Shown here piece by piece: positions 18,128 to 25,942 of a stretch of 25,942 nt of DNA (position 1 is the first letter of the stretch; each line of letters starts with the position of its first letter). The DNA is from Betaproteobacteria bacterium. Its GTDB lineage: Bacteria; Pseudomonadota; Gammaproteobacteria; Burkholderiales; Burkholderiaceae. The position numbers and the translations under genes were made by a program. A model generated the notes under the pieces. It was given only the letters and a program-made list of their open reading frames with translations, ran no database searches and had not been told where the DNA came from. The stretch covers positions 1 through 25,942 of the forward strand of contig RFXC01000033.1 in assembly GCA_009921765.1 (NCBI GenBank), written 5' to 3'.

Positions 18128-20205
18128 GGGCTCGAGGCGCTGGCGGTATCGGGGAACCAGACGGTAAAGATGCTGCCGAGGCCCGGCTCGCTCACCAGCT
18201 CGACCTCACCCTGATGCTGCTCGGCAATGAAGCGGACCAGGCTCAGGCCCAGGCCGATGCCGCTGACCGGGCCTTCGGGCTGGATGCGGAAGTATCGATC
18301 AAACACACGCGGCTGCAAGGCCGGCTCGATGCCCACACCCTGGTCACTGACCCGCAGGCCGACCATCCGGGTGCCGCCGGACCCTGTTTTCGAGCAGGTT
18401 CCGACCTCGATCGAGGTGTGGGCCGGGGAGTATTTGCAGGCATTGGTGAGCAGGTTCATGAGAACCACTTCGAGCAGATTCGGATCAGCCCAGATCGTAG
18501 TCGCGTCGGGGGCAATGTTCCAGCGAATCTCGTGCCCGTCAAAGCCGTCGGGCTGCTTGCTGATGAACTGCGCGAACCAGGCCGCGCAGTCGATCGGCTC
18601 ACGCTCGGGCGGTGCGGGCGTATTGAGCAGCTGATCGGACTTCAGCCAGGTATTGGTGAGCTGCGCGAGCCGCGCCACGTGGCTGCGGATCACCTGGGTA
18701 CGCTCGGCGATGCGGGGGTCGATTGCCTGTTTGTGGAGCACGTCGGACTGGGCCGAGATCACATTGAGCCCGTTTCTGAACTCGTGCGATACCAGCGCCG
18801 CGAACCTGAGGTATTCGGCGAGCGTCCGTCGCTCGCGATCCGCCGCGTCGGCGAGCGCCCGGGTCCGCGCCTCGACCGATTGTTCGAGGCGCTGCTCTTG
18901 CGACCGCAGGTCTTCGATCATGGTCTGTTGCAAGGCAAGGCGAACGCGCCGCTCCTGCCGAACGATGCTCGCGAGCATGAAGGCAAGGAGCAGCATCTCG
19001 ATTGCGGTGGCGATCTGAACCGCGTAATGGGTGAGCGTCGTGCTGGGGACCCAGCCGACGACGCGAAGGGTGGCAACCAGCACGCCCACGCCGAGCACCG
19101 ACCAGCTCAGCATGAAGAAACCCGTGCCGGGCAGGGCGAGCGTCCGAACCTTCCAGGCGGCGATGCTCACCAGCGTCACACCCAGCAGGCCGAGCGCAAA
19201 CAGGCACTGGAACAGGGCTGCAGTCCAGTCGCCGCGGCCGGCGCTCAAAAACATCAGGCCCGCGCAGATTGCGGCGAGTACCGCGGTACCGACGATGATT
19301 CGGTCGCCCCAGCGCGGCAGGGTGTGCCGGGTCTTCAAAATGGTTCGGACAAACAGCAACAGCGTGGTGACCGACAGCGACAGGAAAATGCCGGGCGATA
19401 CGCCATCGAATTCGGTCTGTCCCGGCCAAAAGAGGATGCTGCCCCAGCCGTTGCCGGTGAGCATCCCCAGGCTCAGCATCGTTCCGTAGAGCGCGTACAG
19501 ACCGAAGCGCGCATCGCGAAGCGACACGCCGATGAAGCAGGCGTGAAGAATCATGGCGAGCAGCGCGCCGTGGTAGAGCGCCTGAAGCAGTCGCTCGTGG
19601 AGCGCATTTCGGGCATACGCTGGCTGGTGCCAGGCGCGCAGCGGAACACTCACCGCATAGTTCGAGGCCACCCGGAAGTAGAAGTCTTGCGGGCTATCCG
19701 ATACCGCGACCGGAAACGCGAAGTGCTGGCTGAGCACCGGCCGGTTTTCAAGCGGGCGCCCATGTCCGGTTTGCACGACCGGCCGACCCGGCGCATGAAA
19801 ATCGATCAGCCTGTTGTAGGCGTAGGGAATATCGAGCACCCATGCCGACGGGGCGGCGGCGCTGCGCTGCAGGCGCACCCGAATCCACCAGGCCGAGGCA
19901 CTGAAGCCGAGATTGACGTCGCCGCGGGATGCGTCCCAGGGGACAAACCGCGACTGCGCCGAGGGCGCCAGAACCTGCTCCAGCGTGAGCGCACCATCGG
20001 GGTCCTCGAGCAACCAGACCGCGTTGGCCAGGTTTTCGCTGGGCAGCGCGAGCGTTCGCTCGGGCGCTGCGGCGGCCACGGCCGCCACGCACGCCAGACA
20101 CGCGGCGAGGCCTGCCGCAACGCTCGCGATCAGGCCCCTGATCGTGCCCGTGATCCGGCCTCGGAGCGGCCCCGCCCAACAGGATTGGAGATTTCGAACA
20201 CGCAC
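18124..20205 (-). CDS. Sensor histidine kinase with 7TMR-DISM input
   Basis: With the GTG start at 20205 the protein has 693 residues. It has an Arg-rich N-terminus and signal-like hydrophobic stretch, then a periplasmic 7TMR-DISM extracellular-type domain (about 50-190). About seven membrane helices (roughly 205-430) and a coiled linker follow. The HisKA domain has His474 in SHEFRNGL, and the HATPase domain has Asn588 (N box), DQGVGI at 621-626 and GIGLGL near 649. The HEFRN box also fits the HExxN pattern linked to phosphatase activity. The frame is open upstream to a TTG at 20346, but the extra 47 residues look non-coding and fall in AT-richer promoter DNA. It forms a pair with the following response regulator; the signal is unknown. 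7TMR-DISM sensors often read carbohydrate-related cues, which would suit the glycan neighbours. Confidence 0.87.
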   Translation of the reverse strand: MRVRNLQSCWAGPLRGRITGTIRGLIASVAAGLAACLACVAAVAAAAPERTLALPSENLANAVWLLEDPDGALTLEQVLAPSAQSRFVPWDASRGDVNLGFSASAWWIRVRLQRSAAAPSAWVLDIPYAYNRLIDFHAPGRPVVQTGHGRPLENRPVLSQHFAFPVAVSDSPQDFYFRVASNYAVSVPLRAWHQPAYARNALHERLLQALYHGALLAMILHACFIGVSLRDARFGLYALYGTMLSLGMLTGNGWGSILFWPGQTEFDGVSPGIFLSLSVTTLLLFVRTILKTRHTLPRWGDRIIVGTAVLAAICAGLMFLSAGRGDWTAALFQCLFALGLLGVTLVSIAAWKVRTLALPGTGFFMLSWSVLGVGVLVATLRVVGWVPSTTLTHYAVQIATAIEMLLLAFMLASIVRQERRVRLALQQTMIEDLRSQEQRLEQSVEARTRALADAADRERRTLAEYLRFAALVSHEFRNGLNVISAQSDVLHKQAIDPRIAERTQVIRSHVARLAQLTNTWLKSDQLLNTPAPPEREPIDCAAWFAQFISKQPDGFDGHEIRWNIAPDATTIWADPNLLEVVLMNLLTNACKYSPAHTSIEVGTCSKTGSGGTRMVGLRVSDQGVGIEPALQPRVFDRYFRIQPEGPVSGIGLGLSLVRFIAEQHQGEVELVSEPGLGSIFTVWFPDTASASSP

Positions 20206-20666
20206 GGCGCTGGAGTCTACCCGGGCTCGCGCGGCACACCTACCGTAACGTGATTCGCCATCCGATTCCGATGCGAATTGGTCGAAATTTGTCGAAATTG
20301 AGGGGCAGACGAATCGAGGCAAAAAAGGCAAAATTAACGAATGCAATCTTTTCCGTGATTTATCTCTGGGAGTTCGACTTCGCCTGAAGGTTTTTCGAGC
20401 GGGCAGACACCGTCTGCACTGTCGATTTGGAGCACGGCATCGGCGTCATGGCCCATGCCGTTTCCGTGCTTTCTAAAAAGCATGGCTGCCGGGTCGATTG
20501 CCAAGGGTCTGCGCGTTTCAGTTGCTGTCGACGTTTACACACGAGTTGTCGCCATGAAGTTTGCACCGGTTTTCCCGATCGAGTCTGATGTGCCCGCCGC
20601 GCAAGTGCGCCCGGTGGATGCAGGCCCTGTAGCGGCCAGCCCGCGCGCGGCAAAGGAATGCCTCAA
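20206..20666. promoter_or_regulatory. Divergent intergenic region between kinase and giant repeat protein
   Basis: These 461 bases separate two divergent genes. Bases 20270-20375 are clearly AT-richer than the surroundings and contain a 10-bp tandem repeat, GTCGAAATTT/GTCGAAATTG, at 20281-20300. This is the likely site of promoters for both genes and of regulator binding. I found no convincing -35/-10 pair, riboswitch or terminator. A short frame, 20554-20670, overlaps the next gene by ATGA but has no clear ribosome site. Confidence 0.5.
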
Positions 20667-23600
20667 ATGAGCCAGAGCAAACGATTCAAACGGTGGTCTC
20701 CCAAGGGGCGACGGCTCGCGTGGGCGCGCAATCGTGCCAACGTCGAGCGGCTCGAAGACCGGGTGCTGCTGTCAGCCGAGCCCATGGTGCAGCAGTCTCG
20801 GCCGGAGCTCGAAGAGTCGATCGAAGCGGCCAATGTCACGCTCGAAATTGGTGCACGGCAGTCCGACCTGCCCACGATCGATGACTTCTCTGCCGGCGCA
20901 ACCCGAATCGACCTCACGCGCGGGGCGACACAAAACGCGCAACTTGCGAGCGGCGGCGGAAAGCTGCTGGAACTCAACAACCCGCTCGCCAGCCTCATCA
21001 TCGACCTGGGTGCGGGCGACGATCAGGTTCAACTCTCGCAGCAGTCCGATGGCCGCCTGAAACTGTCCGGGGGATCCGACCTCTACGAACTCGTCTTTGC
21101 CAAGCCCACGTCGGTCCTCGCCATTCGCGGCCTGGACGGCGTCGACAAGGTCACGCTCGACAGCCTCTCGCTCGATACCGCATCGCTCATGGTCGAGGGC
21201 GAATCCATCTCGCTTGCGGGCGGGAAATCGCTCACCGTTGGCGGCAATGTCCAGCTGCGGGCCGAGGACCGGCTGGAGGCCGACGAGCTCGATGATCCCG
21301 CAGAGCTGAAGGCGTCTGTCGTGATTGACGGCACCATCCGCTCGGGTGGCTCGGTGGTGCTGCAGTCACTGGTCTCGGCCAATATCGCCCTTGACAGCAC
21401 CGGCGTCCTGGCCAATCTCGATCTCGAAGCCAGCACGTCGGCCATTTCGCGGATTGGCGCAACCGCGCTGATCCAGGCGCAGGCGCTCGAGGTTGTTGCC
21501 ATCACCGACAACCGGCTCTCGGCCCAGGGCGAAGGCGGCTTCGGCCTGGTCAACATCACGGCCTCGCAAACCACCTCAGCGGTGGTTGCCGGGGGCGCGA
21601 AGCTCGTGATCGACGCCGAGGAGGACAGCGAGGGCATCGACATCCTCATCGAAGCGGTCGACACCAGCCGGTATGCGGCTGCGCTCGATACCGCGGGCAG
21701 CCTGGTCTCGGCCTTTACCGGGGGCTTCGATCTGGGCATCAGCCAGATCGAGATCGTGCGCAACACCCAGGCCCTGTTGGGCGATGGCGGACTCGAGGTC
21801 TCGGTGGGTGCGCCCAAGAACGGCAACGCGCCCTCCATCCAGGTGTCGGCAGCCTCGGTTGATGCCGAGCCCGATGAGTCCGAAGAGGAGCCCGGCGCCG
21901 GCATCGACGGATCGGTCGAATCCAATCTCGTGGGTGTCCAGACGGTCGATGTGGTCGACAACGTCATGGCGATCGTGGCCGGTGCCGACATCGATGCGTC
22001 GGCGCTCAGCATTTATGCGCTGAGCGGCAGCACCGTGAGCTCGCGCGCCAAGGTCGCCAAGATCAACGCTTCGGGCACCACCGAGGTCCGCCTGTCCGAG
22101 GCAGTGGTGAGCGCGCCTGGGGCAGTTGCGATGGTTGCGCGCGATGAGTCGGTGTATGCGGCAGAAAGTGCCGGCTTCTCGGCCGAACTTCCGCTGGTGA
22201 AAAGCATTCAGATCGCGATTGCGGCAGCGAGTGCCACAGTCGATCGCGTGGTGCGCGCGCAGGTGTCCGAGGCCGAGGTTGATGCGGGTGACTTTGCGGT
22301 CATCGCGAGCAACGAAGGGCGCCTCAGTGCGCTCACCGAGTCGATGGCCGTGACCGGCGATGCGGAAGAGGCCTCGTCCACATTTTCGCTGTCGATGGGC
22401 GGAACCGTGGCCTGGACGCAGCTGACCGGTGCGGTTGAAGCGCTGGTTGAAAACAGCACCGTTACCGTTGGCGACGAAGGCAACATCGTGGTCGATGCGC
22501 TCAACGCGAGCGAGCTCGAGACCACCACGTCGGCGGGCAGCACAGTGACCAACGCGCCGGGTGCCGCGGGCGGCATCACGCTTGCATTCAACGCCGTCGG
22601 CTGGGACATGGGCAACATCGCGCTTGCCGGGCTCAATGCGCTGCTCGGCACCGATCTGCTCACCGACGAGATTCCGCTTCGCACCGAAGCCATCGTGAGC
22701 GGCACCGACCTTGCCGCGGGCGGCGACATCACGGTGCGTGCGATCGACTCAATCTCGCTCACCGCCGAAATCAGCAACGAATCCGAGACCGATGCCGGGG
22801 CATCCACCGGATCTGCGGTGGGCGCCTCGGGCATTCTGGCGAGCAACCGGGTGCGGTCCGAAACCCGTGCGCTGATCCGGGGCCATGATGATGACGATGC
22901 GCCGCTGGTAAGCATCGTCGCGGGCGGTGCGGTCACCGTCGAAGCCGAGGATGAGTCGGCGATCGAGGCCGAGGTCACCATGACCGCATCGGCCTCCTCG
23001 AGCGGATCGGCCGTGGCGGTTGGCGGCATCATCGTACGCAACGACATGCGGGCGGGCGTGCTGTCGTCGGTGACCGATGCGGCCGTCGAGGCCGATGGCG
23101 ACCTGTCGGTCACGGCCACCTCGGATGCCTCGATCACTGCCACGCTGAGTGGCGAGGTCAGTGCCAGCAGCGAATCCGAATTCGGTGATTCGGCTGAAGC
23201 CGATGCCGGTGCCGACGCGGGCGCCGATGCCGGTGCAGACGCTGGCGCCGATGCCGGAACCGATACCGGCGCCCCGGCCGCTTCCGGCTCGCTGTCCGTC
23301 AATGCGCTGATCGCCAACAATCTGGTGCTCAACACAGCCGAAGCCGAGGTGCTCGACAGCGAGCTCACGGTATTGGGGAGCTTTGGCGTCGAGGCCGAAA
23401 ACATCTCCACGATCGAGGCGAGCAACAGCGCCACCACCGAGAGCACGGGCGGCACTGCCGCTGGCGTCACGCTCGCCTTCAACACCATCGGCTGGGAGGC
23501 GCAGAACATCCTCTTTGCCGCCATCGATGCGCTGCTCGGCACCAGCATCGGTGATGAGGATCCGGCCGAGGTGCGCGCCGAGGTCGCCCGCACCTCGTTC

Positions 23601-25942
23601 GAGGTGGGCGAAGACATGACGGTGAGCGCGGTGTCCGAGCCGCAGATCACCGCCGACATCGAAAATTCGGTCGCCTCCGAAGGCGGCGCATCGGCGAGCT
23701 TTGTGCTCGCGAGCAACATGCTGAGCTCGCGAGCATCGGCGCTGCTCACCGATCTGCCCGGCATCGACGCGCATACGGCGGGCAGCCTCACGGTGGAGGC
23801 AAGCGACACCGCGGGCGTCGCCTCTCGCATCAGCCTGTCGGCTGACGCGGCAGGGGGCGCGTCGCTCGGCGGAATGGCTGCCCGCAACGACTTGCGAAGT
23901 ATCGTCACCACCCTGGTCGAATCGGCCGATCTCGAGATCGATGGCGATGTGGCGATTACCGGCGAGGGCTCAAGCACCGTCACGGCGCTGATCACCGATC
24001 AGCCGCTCGAGGACCAGCCTGAAGGGGACGCGACGACCGGCGATGGCGGAACGACCTCTGACGGGCAAGACACGCCCGCCAATCAGCCGCAAGGCGGCGG
24101 CACCGCCGGCGTCGAAGACAAGGAGGATGCGAGCTTTGCCTTCAACGGCATCATCGCCACCAACCTGATCCTGGGCGAGGTCAATGTCTCGGTCCTCGAT
24201 TCAACGGTGACCGCGGCGGGCGATCTCGAGGTGTCGGGCACCAACGCCTCCTCGATCGAGGCCGAAAATGCTGCAGCCGCCGAGGCCGGCGGCACCGCCA
24301 TCGGCGTCACGCTCGCCTTCAACACCATCGGCTGGGAGGCGCAAAACGTTCTGTTCGCCACCATCGATGCGCTGCTCGGAACCGACATCGGTGACGAGCA
24401 GCCGGCGGGCGTCACCACCACCGTTCGCGGCACCGATCTCTCGGCCGAGGGCGCGATCAGCATCTCGGCGGAAACCGAGGAAAGCGTCTCGGCCAACATC
24501 GAGCGCACCACCGCCTCGAGCGGCGCGAGCACCGCAGCAGGCTTTGTGCTTGCGAGCAACATGATCGCCTCCGAGGCGATCACAAAAATCAGCCCCAACA
24601 GCGCCGCATCGCCCCGCGTACAACTGGTGGCCGGAGAAGGTATCGAGGTCAACGCTGCCGACAGCGCATCCATTCAGGCGCAGGTCTGCATGGTCACCCA
24701 AAGCGGTGGCGCCGTAGCGGTGGGCGGCTTGGTTGCGCGCAACGATCTGCGCAGCAGCGTCGATGCCATCGTCGATCGGGTGGATGCGGTCTCGGGCGGC
24801 GAGCTCACCGTGATGGCGCTCGAGGGCGCGTCGATCGAGGCGTGCCTGAGCGGTGAAACCAGCACGGCCGCCGAACCGGAAGCGGCGCCGGCGGCGGAGG
24901 CAACGCCGCCTGCAGAGGCGCCCGCCGAGGAAGCGCCTGCGGATGCCGCGGCGGGCGAGGCTACTGCCGGCAGCGACTCGGGCACTAGCACCGGCACCGA
25001 CCTGACAGCCGCGCCCGAGGCACCCGCCTCGCCCAGCCTCGCGGTCAATGCGCTGATTGCCACCAACATGGTGCTGAGCCGCGCCAACGCGGTCATCTCG
25101 AACAGCGATGTGCTGGTTGAGGGCGATCTCACGGTTGCCGCCGACAACGTGTCCTCGATCGAGGCGAACAACCTCGCCTCGATGAGCTCGGACGGTACCG
25201 CCGTCGGCGTGACGCTCGCCTTCAACACCATCGGCTGGGAAGCGCAAAACGTGCTCTTCAACAGCCTCGATGCGCTGTTGGGCACGAGCATCGGTGACGA
25301 GCAGCCGGCATCGATCAGCGCGCGAATCGTCAATACCGGGATTGAGGCCGCAGGCGACGTCAAGGTGCAGGCGGGCGCACTCGATGAGGAGCCCGGCGCC
25401 GACCAGGGCGCGCATATCCAGGCGGTGGTGAGCAACGAAGCGACGTCCAATTCTGATGGCGCAGCCGCAAGTTTCGTGCTCGCCAGCAACAAGGTGAGCA
25501 CCAGCAGCCTCGCCTGGCTCAGTCCCATCCTCTCGGGACCTGCCGAGGCCGATGCGAGCAAGCGCGCCATCTCCGACCGGCTCACCGCCATCATCGGCGG
25601 CTCGCTCGAGGTGGTGGCCAATGATTCAGCAGTGATCGACTCCGAAGTGAGCCTGGTCGCAACCAGTGGAGGCGGGGCTGCGCTGGGCGGTGTTGCCGCA
25701 CGCAATGATGTCCGGGGCGACGTCGATGCCGGCATCGACCGGATGATCATCGATGCCGGCGGCGATGTCTCGGTCATCGCGGTCGAACTCGCACAGATCA
25801 ATGCCTCGCTCACCGGCGTCTGTGAAACGCTGTCCGAGGAAGAGGCCGAGGTTGCAGAGGATCCGGTGGCCGAAGTAGCGCCGGCGGCCGACGCCGGCGC
25901 TACTTCGGCCACCGGATCCTCTGCAACCTCGGCCTCTTCCTC
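20667..25942 (+). CDS. Giant LEPR-XLL repeat protein (3' end outside the window)
   Basis: An uninterrupted frame runs from ATG 20667 (AAAGGA at 20652-20657) off the contig end, 1,758 codons. The basic N-terminus leads into LEDRVLLSAEP at 29-39, a match to the LEPR-XLL motif that opens many giant secreted proteins. A beta-rich region follows (about 60-560, including IDLGAGDDQ), then four homologous repeats starting near residues 570, 875, 1156 and 1457. Each has a VTLAFNTIGWEAQN-like core, a DALLGT-IGDE segment, SFVLASN and ARNDLRS, then a variable acidic or Ala-rich linker. No Sec signal is seen; type I secretion is an inference. Composition is Ala/Glu/Asp/Ser-rich with very few Cys. The last 51 bases belong to a fold-back and may be false. 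It is probably a surface or secreted adhesin-like protein. Confidence 0.85.
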   Translation, partial: MSQSKRFKRWSPKGRRLAWARNRANVERLEDRVLLSAEPMVQQSRPELEESIEAANVTLEIGARQSDLPTIDDFSAGATRIDLTRGATQNAQLASGGGKLLELNNPLASLIIDLGAGDDQVQLSQQSDGRLKLSGGSDLYELVFAKPTSVLAIRGLDGVDKVTLDSLSLDTASLMVEGESISLAGGKSLTVGGNVQLRAEDRLEADELDDPAELKASVVIDGTIRSGGSVVLQSLVSANIALDSTGVLANLDLEASTSAISRIGATALIQAQALEVVAITDNRLSAQGEGGFGLVNITASQTTSAVVAGGAKLVIDAEEDSEGIDILIEAVDTSRYAAALDTAGSLVSAFTGGFDLGISQIEIVRNTQALLGDGGLEVSVGAPKNGNAPSIQVSAASVDAEPDESEEEPGAGIDGSVESNLVGVQTVDVVDNVMAIVAGADIDASALSIYALSGSTVSSRAKVAKINASGTTEVRLSEAVVSAPGAVAMVARDESVYAAESAGFSAELPLVKSIQIAIAAASATVDRVVRAQVSEAEVDAGDFAVIASNEGRLSALTESMAVTGDAEEASSTFSLSMGGTVAWTQLTGAVEALVENSTVTVGDEGNIVVDALNASELETTTSAGSTVTNAPGAAGGITLAFNAVGWDMGNIALAGLNALLGTDLLTDEIPLRTEAIVSGTDLAAGGDITVRAIDSISLTAEISNESETDAGASTGSAVGASGILASNRVRSETRALIRGHDDDDAPLVSIVAGGAVTVEAEDESAIEAEVTMTASASSSGSAVAVGGIIVRNDMRAGVLSSVTDAAVEADGDLSVTATSDASITATLSGEVSASSESEFGDSAEADAGADAGADAGADAGADAGTDTGAPAASGSLSVNALIANNLVLNTAEAEVLDSELTVLGSFGVEAENISTIEASNSATTESTGGTAAGVTLAFNTIGWEAQNILFAAIDALLGTSIGDEDPAEVRAEVARTSFEVGEDMTVSAVSEPQITADIENSVASEGGASASFVLASNMLSSRASALLTDLPGIDAHTAGSLTVEASDTAGVASRISLSADAAGGASLGGMAARNDLRSIVTTLVESADLEIDGDVAITGEGSSTVTALITDQPLEDQPEGDATTGDGGTTSDGQDTPANQPQGGGTAGVEDKEDASFAFNGIIATNLILGEVNVSVLDSTVTAAGDLEVSGTNASSIEAENAAAAEAGGTAIGVTLAFNTIGWEAQNVLFATIDALLGTDIGDEQPAGVTTTVRGTDLSAEGAISISAETEESVSANIERTTASSGASTAAGFVLASNMIASEAITKISPNSAASPRVQLVAGEGIEVNAADSASIQAQVCMVTQSGGAVAVGGLVARNDLRSSVDAIVDRVDAVSGGELTVMALEGASIEACLSGETSTAAEPEAAPAAEATPPAEAPAEEAPADAAAGEATAGSDSGTSTGTDLTAAPEAPASPSLAVNALIATNMVLSRANAVISNSDVLVEGDLTVAADNVSSIEANNLASMSSDGTAVGVTLAFNTIGWEAQNVLFNSLDALLGTSIGDEQPASISARIVNTGIEAAGDVKVQAGALDEEPGADQGAHIQAVVSNEATSNSDGAAASFVLASNKVSTSSLAWLSPILSGPAEADASKRAISDRLTAIIGGSLEVVANDSAVIDSEVSLVATSGGGAALGGVAARNDVRGDVDAGIDRMIIDAGGDVSVIAVELAQINASLTGVCETLSEEEAEVAEDPVAEVAPAADAGATSATGSSATSASS
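22377..25835 (+). repeat. Four long coding repeats of about 280-300 codons
   Basis: Repeat units begin near 22377, 23289, 24132 and 25035. Their cores (near 22570, 23461, 24301 and 25201) share ITLAFN/VTLAFN-IGW at protein level, and the last three are nearly identical in DNA over about 40 bases. The first unit is the most diverged (AFNAVGWDMGN). This suggests later duplication of units 2-4. Confidence 0.85.
23199..23270 (+). repeat. Six tandem 12-bp units coding Ala-Asp-Ala-Gly
   Basis: Six 12-base units of the form GCC GAY GCN GGN run head to tail (the last is ACC GAT ACC GGC) within the linker of the giant protein. They keep the reading frame. Alternating units 1, 3 and 5 are almost identical, so the array may have grown in 24-bp steps. 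Such tracts are prone to copy-number change. Confidence 0.85.
25836..25942. repeat. Terminal fold-back: 51-bp perfect inverted repeat
   Basis: Bases 25836-25886 are the exact reverse complement of 25892-25942, with a 5-nt spacer. The right arm ends precisely at the contig end and lies inside a coding repeat, so it is most likely an assembly or amplification fold-back rather than a natural hairpin. Confidence 0.95.

Noticed and set aside
18034..20253. Plus-strand open frame (739 codons) opposite the histidine kinase
   Set aside because: The minus strand encodes unmistakable HisKA and HATPase motifs; the plus reading is a shadow.
20554..20670. Possible 38-residue leader peptide ending in an ATGA overlap with the giant gene
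   Set aside because: No ribosome binding site and no recognisable sequence; the overlap alone can arise by chance.
21083..25912. Several long minus-strand frames (309, 595, 196 and 412 codons) in the repeat region
   Set aside because: They are Ser/Ala/Thr-rich antisense readings of the giant repeat gene and repeat only because that gene repeats.

Overview
The window is about 26 kb of GC-rich DNA, most likely from a betaproteobacterium of Burkholderiales type. This rests on the parB to atpIBEFHAGDC gene order, the protein signatures and the base composition; no rRNA or marker search was possible. It looks like one assembled contig with damaged ends. Bases 1-19 are the Illumina Nextera transposon mosaic end, not genomic DNA. 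The last 107 bases form a near-perfect fold-back (51-bp arms, 5-nt spacer) that stops exactly at the contig end. Frame-disrupted or abnormal genes in the interior (atpB, a small lipoprotein gene, the response-regulator C-terminus) should therefore be read as possible assembly or amplification errors before biology is inferred.

Left part (34-9459): parB (chromosome segregation) is followed by a gene on the opposite strand for an HtrA-like PDZ protein that appears to have lost its catalytic His and Asp. The complete F1Fo ATP synthase operon follows, behind a good sigma70-like promoter at 2324-2352 and ending at a hairpin terminator after atpC. Every subunit looks normal except the a subunit (atpB), which has an internal deletion plus frameshift that removes roughly 50-60 residues.

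Middle part (9626-17395): a tightly packed, partly overlapping gene set encodes a WecB-type UDP-GlcNAc 2-epimerase, an NfrB-like processive inner-membrane glycosyltransferase, a small lipoprotein, a secreted DUF2334 polysaccharide-deacetylase-like protein, and an outer-membrane NfrA-like protein with a TPR-like region and a C-terminal barrel. A sulfatase gene follows. I read this as an exopolysaccharide synthesis, modification and export module. It is related to the E. coli NfrA/NfrB (phage N4 receptor glycan) pathway, but has its own epimerase and deacetylase-like enzyme and lacks the C-terminal c-di-GMP-sensing region of E. coli NfrB. This is the best candidate for an under-described system here.

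Right part (17401-25942): a two-component pair on the minus strand (7TMR-DISM histidine kinase and OmpR-type response regulator, overlapping by ATGA) converges on the sulfatase gene. Divergent from the kinase, after a 461-bp intergenic region, a very large open frame runs from 20667 off the end of the window (at least 1,740 residues). It starts with a LEPR-XLL-like motif and contains four homologous repeats of about 280-300 residues, each ending in a different low-complexity linker. It is probably a secreted giant repeat protein or adhesin. No tRNA, rRNA, CRISPR array or insertion sequence was seen.
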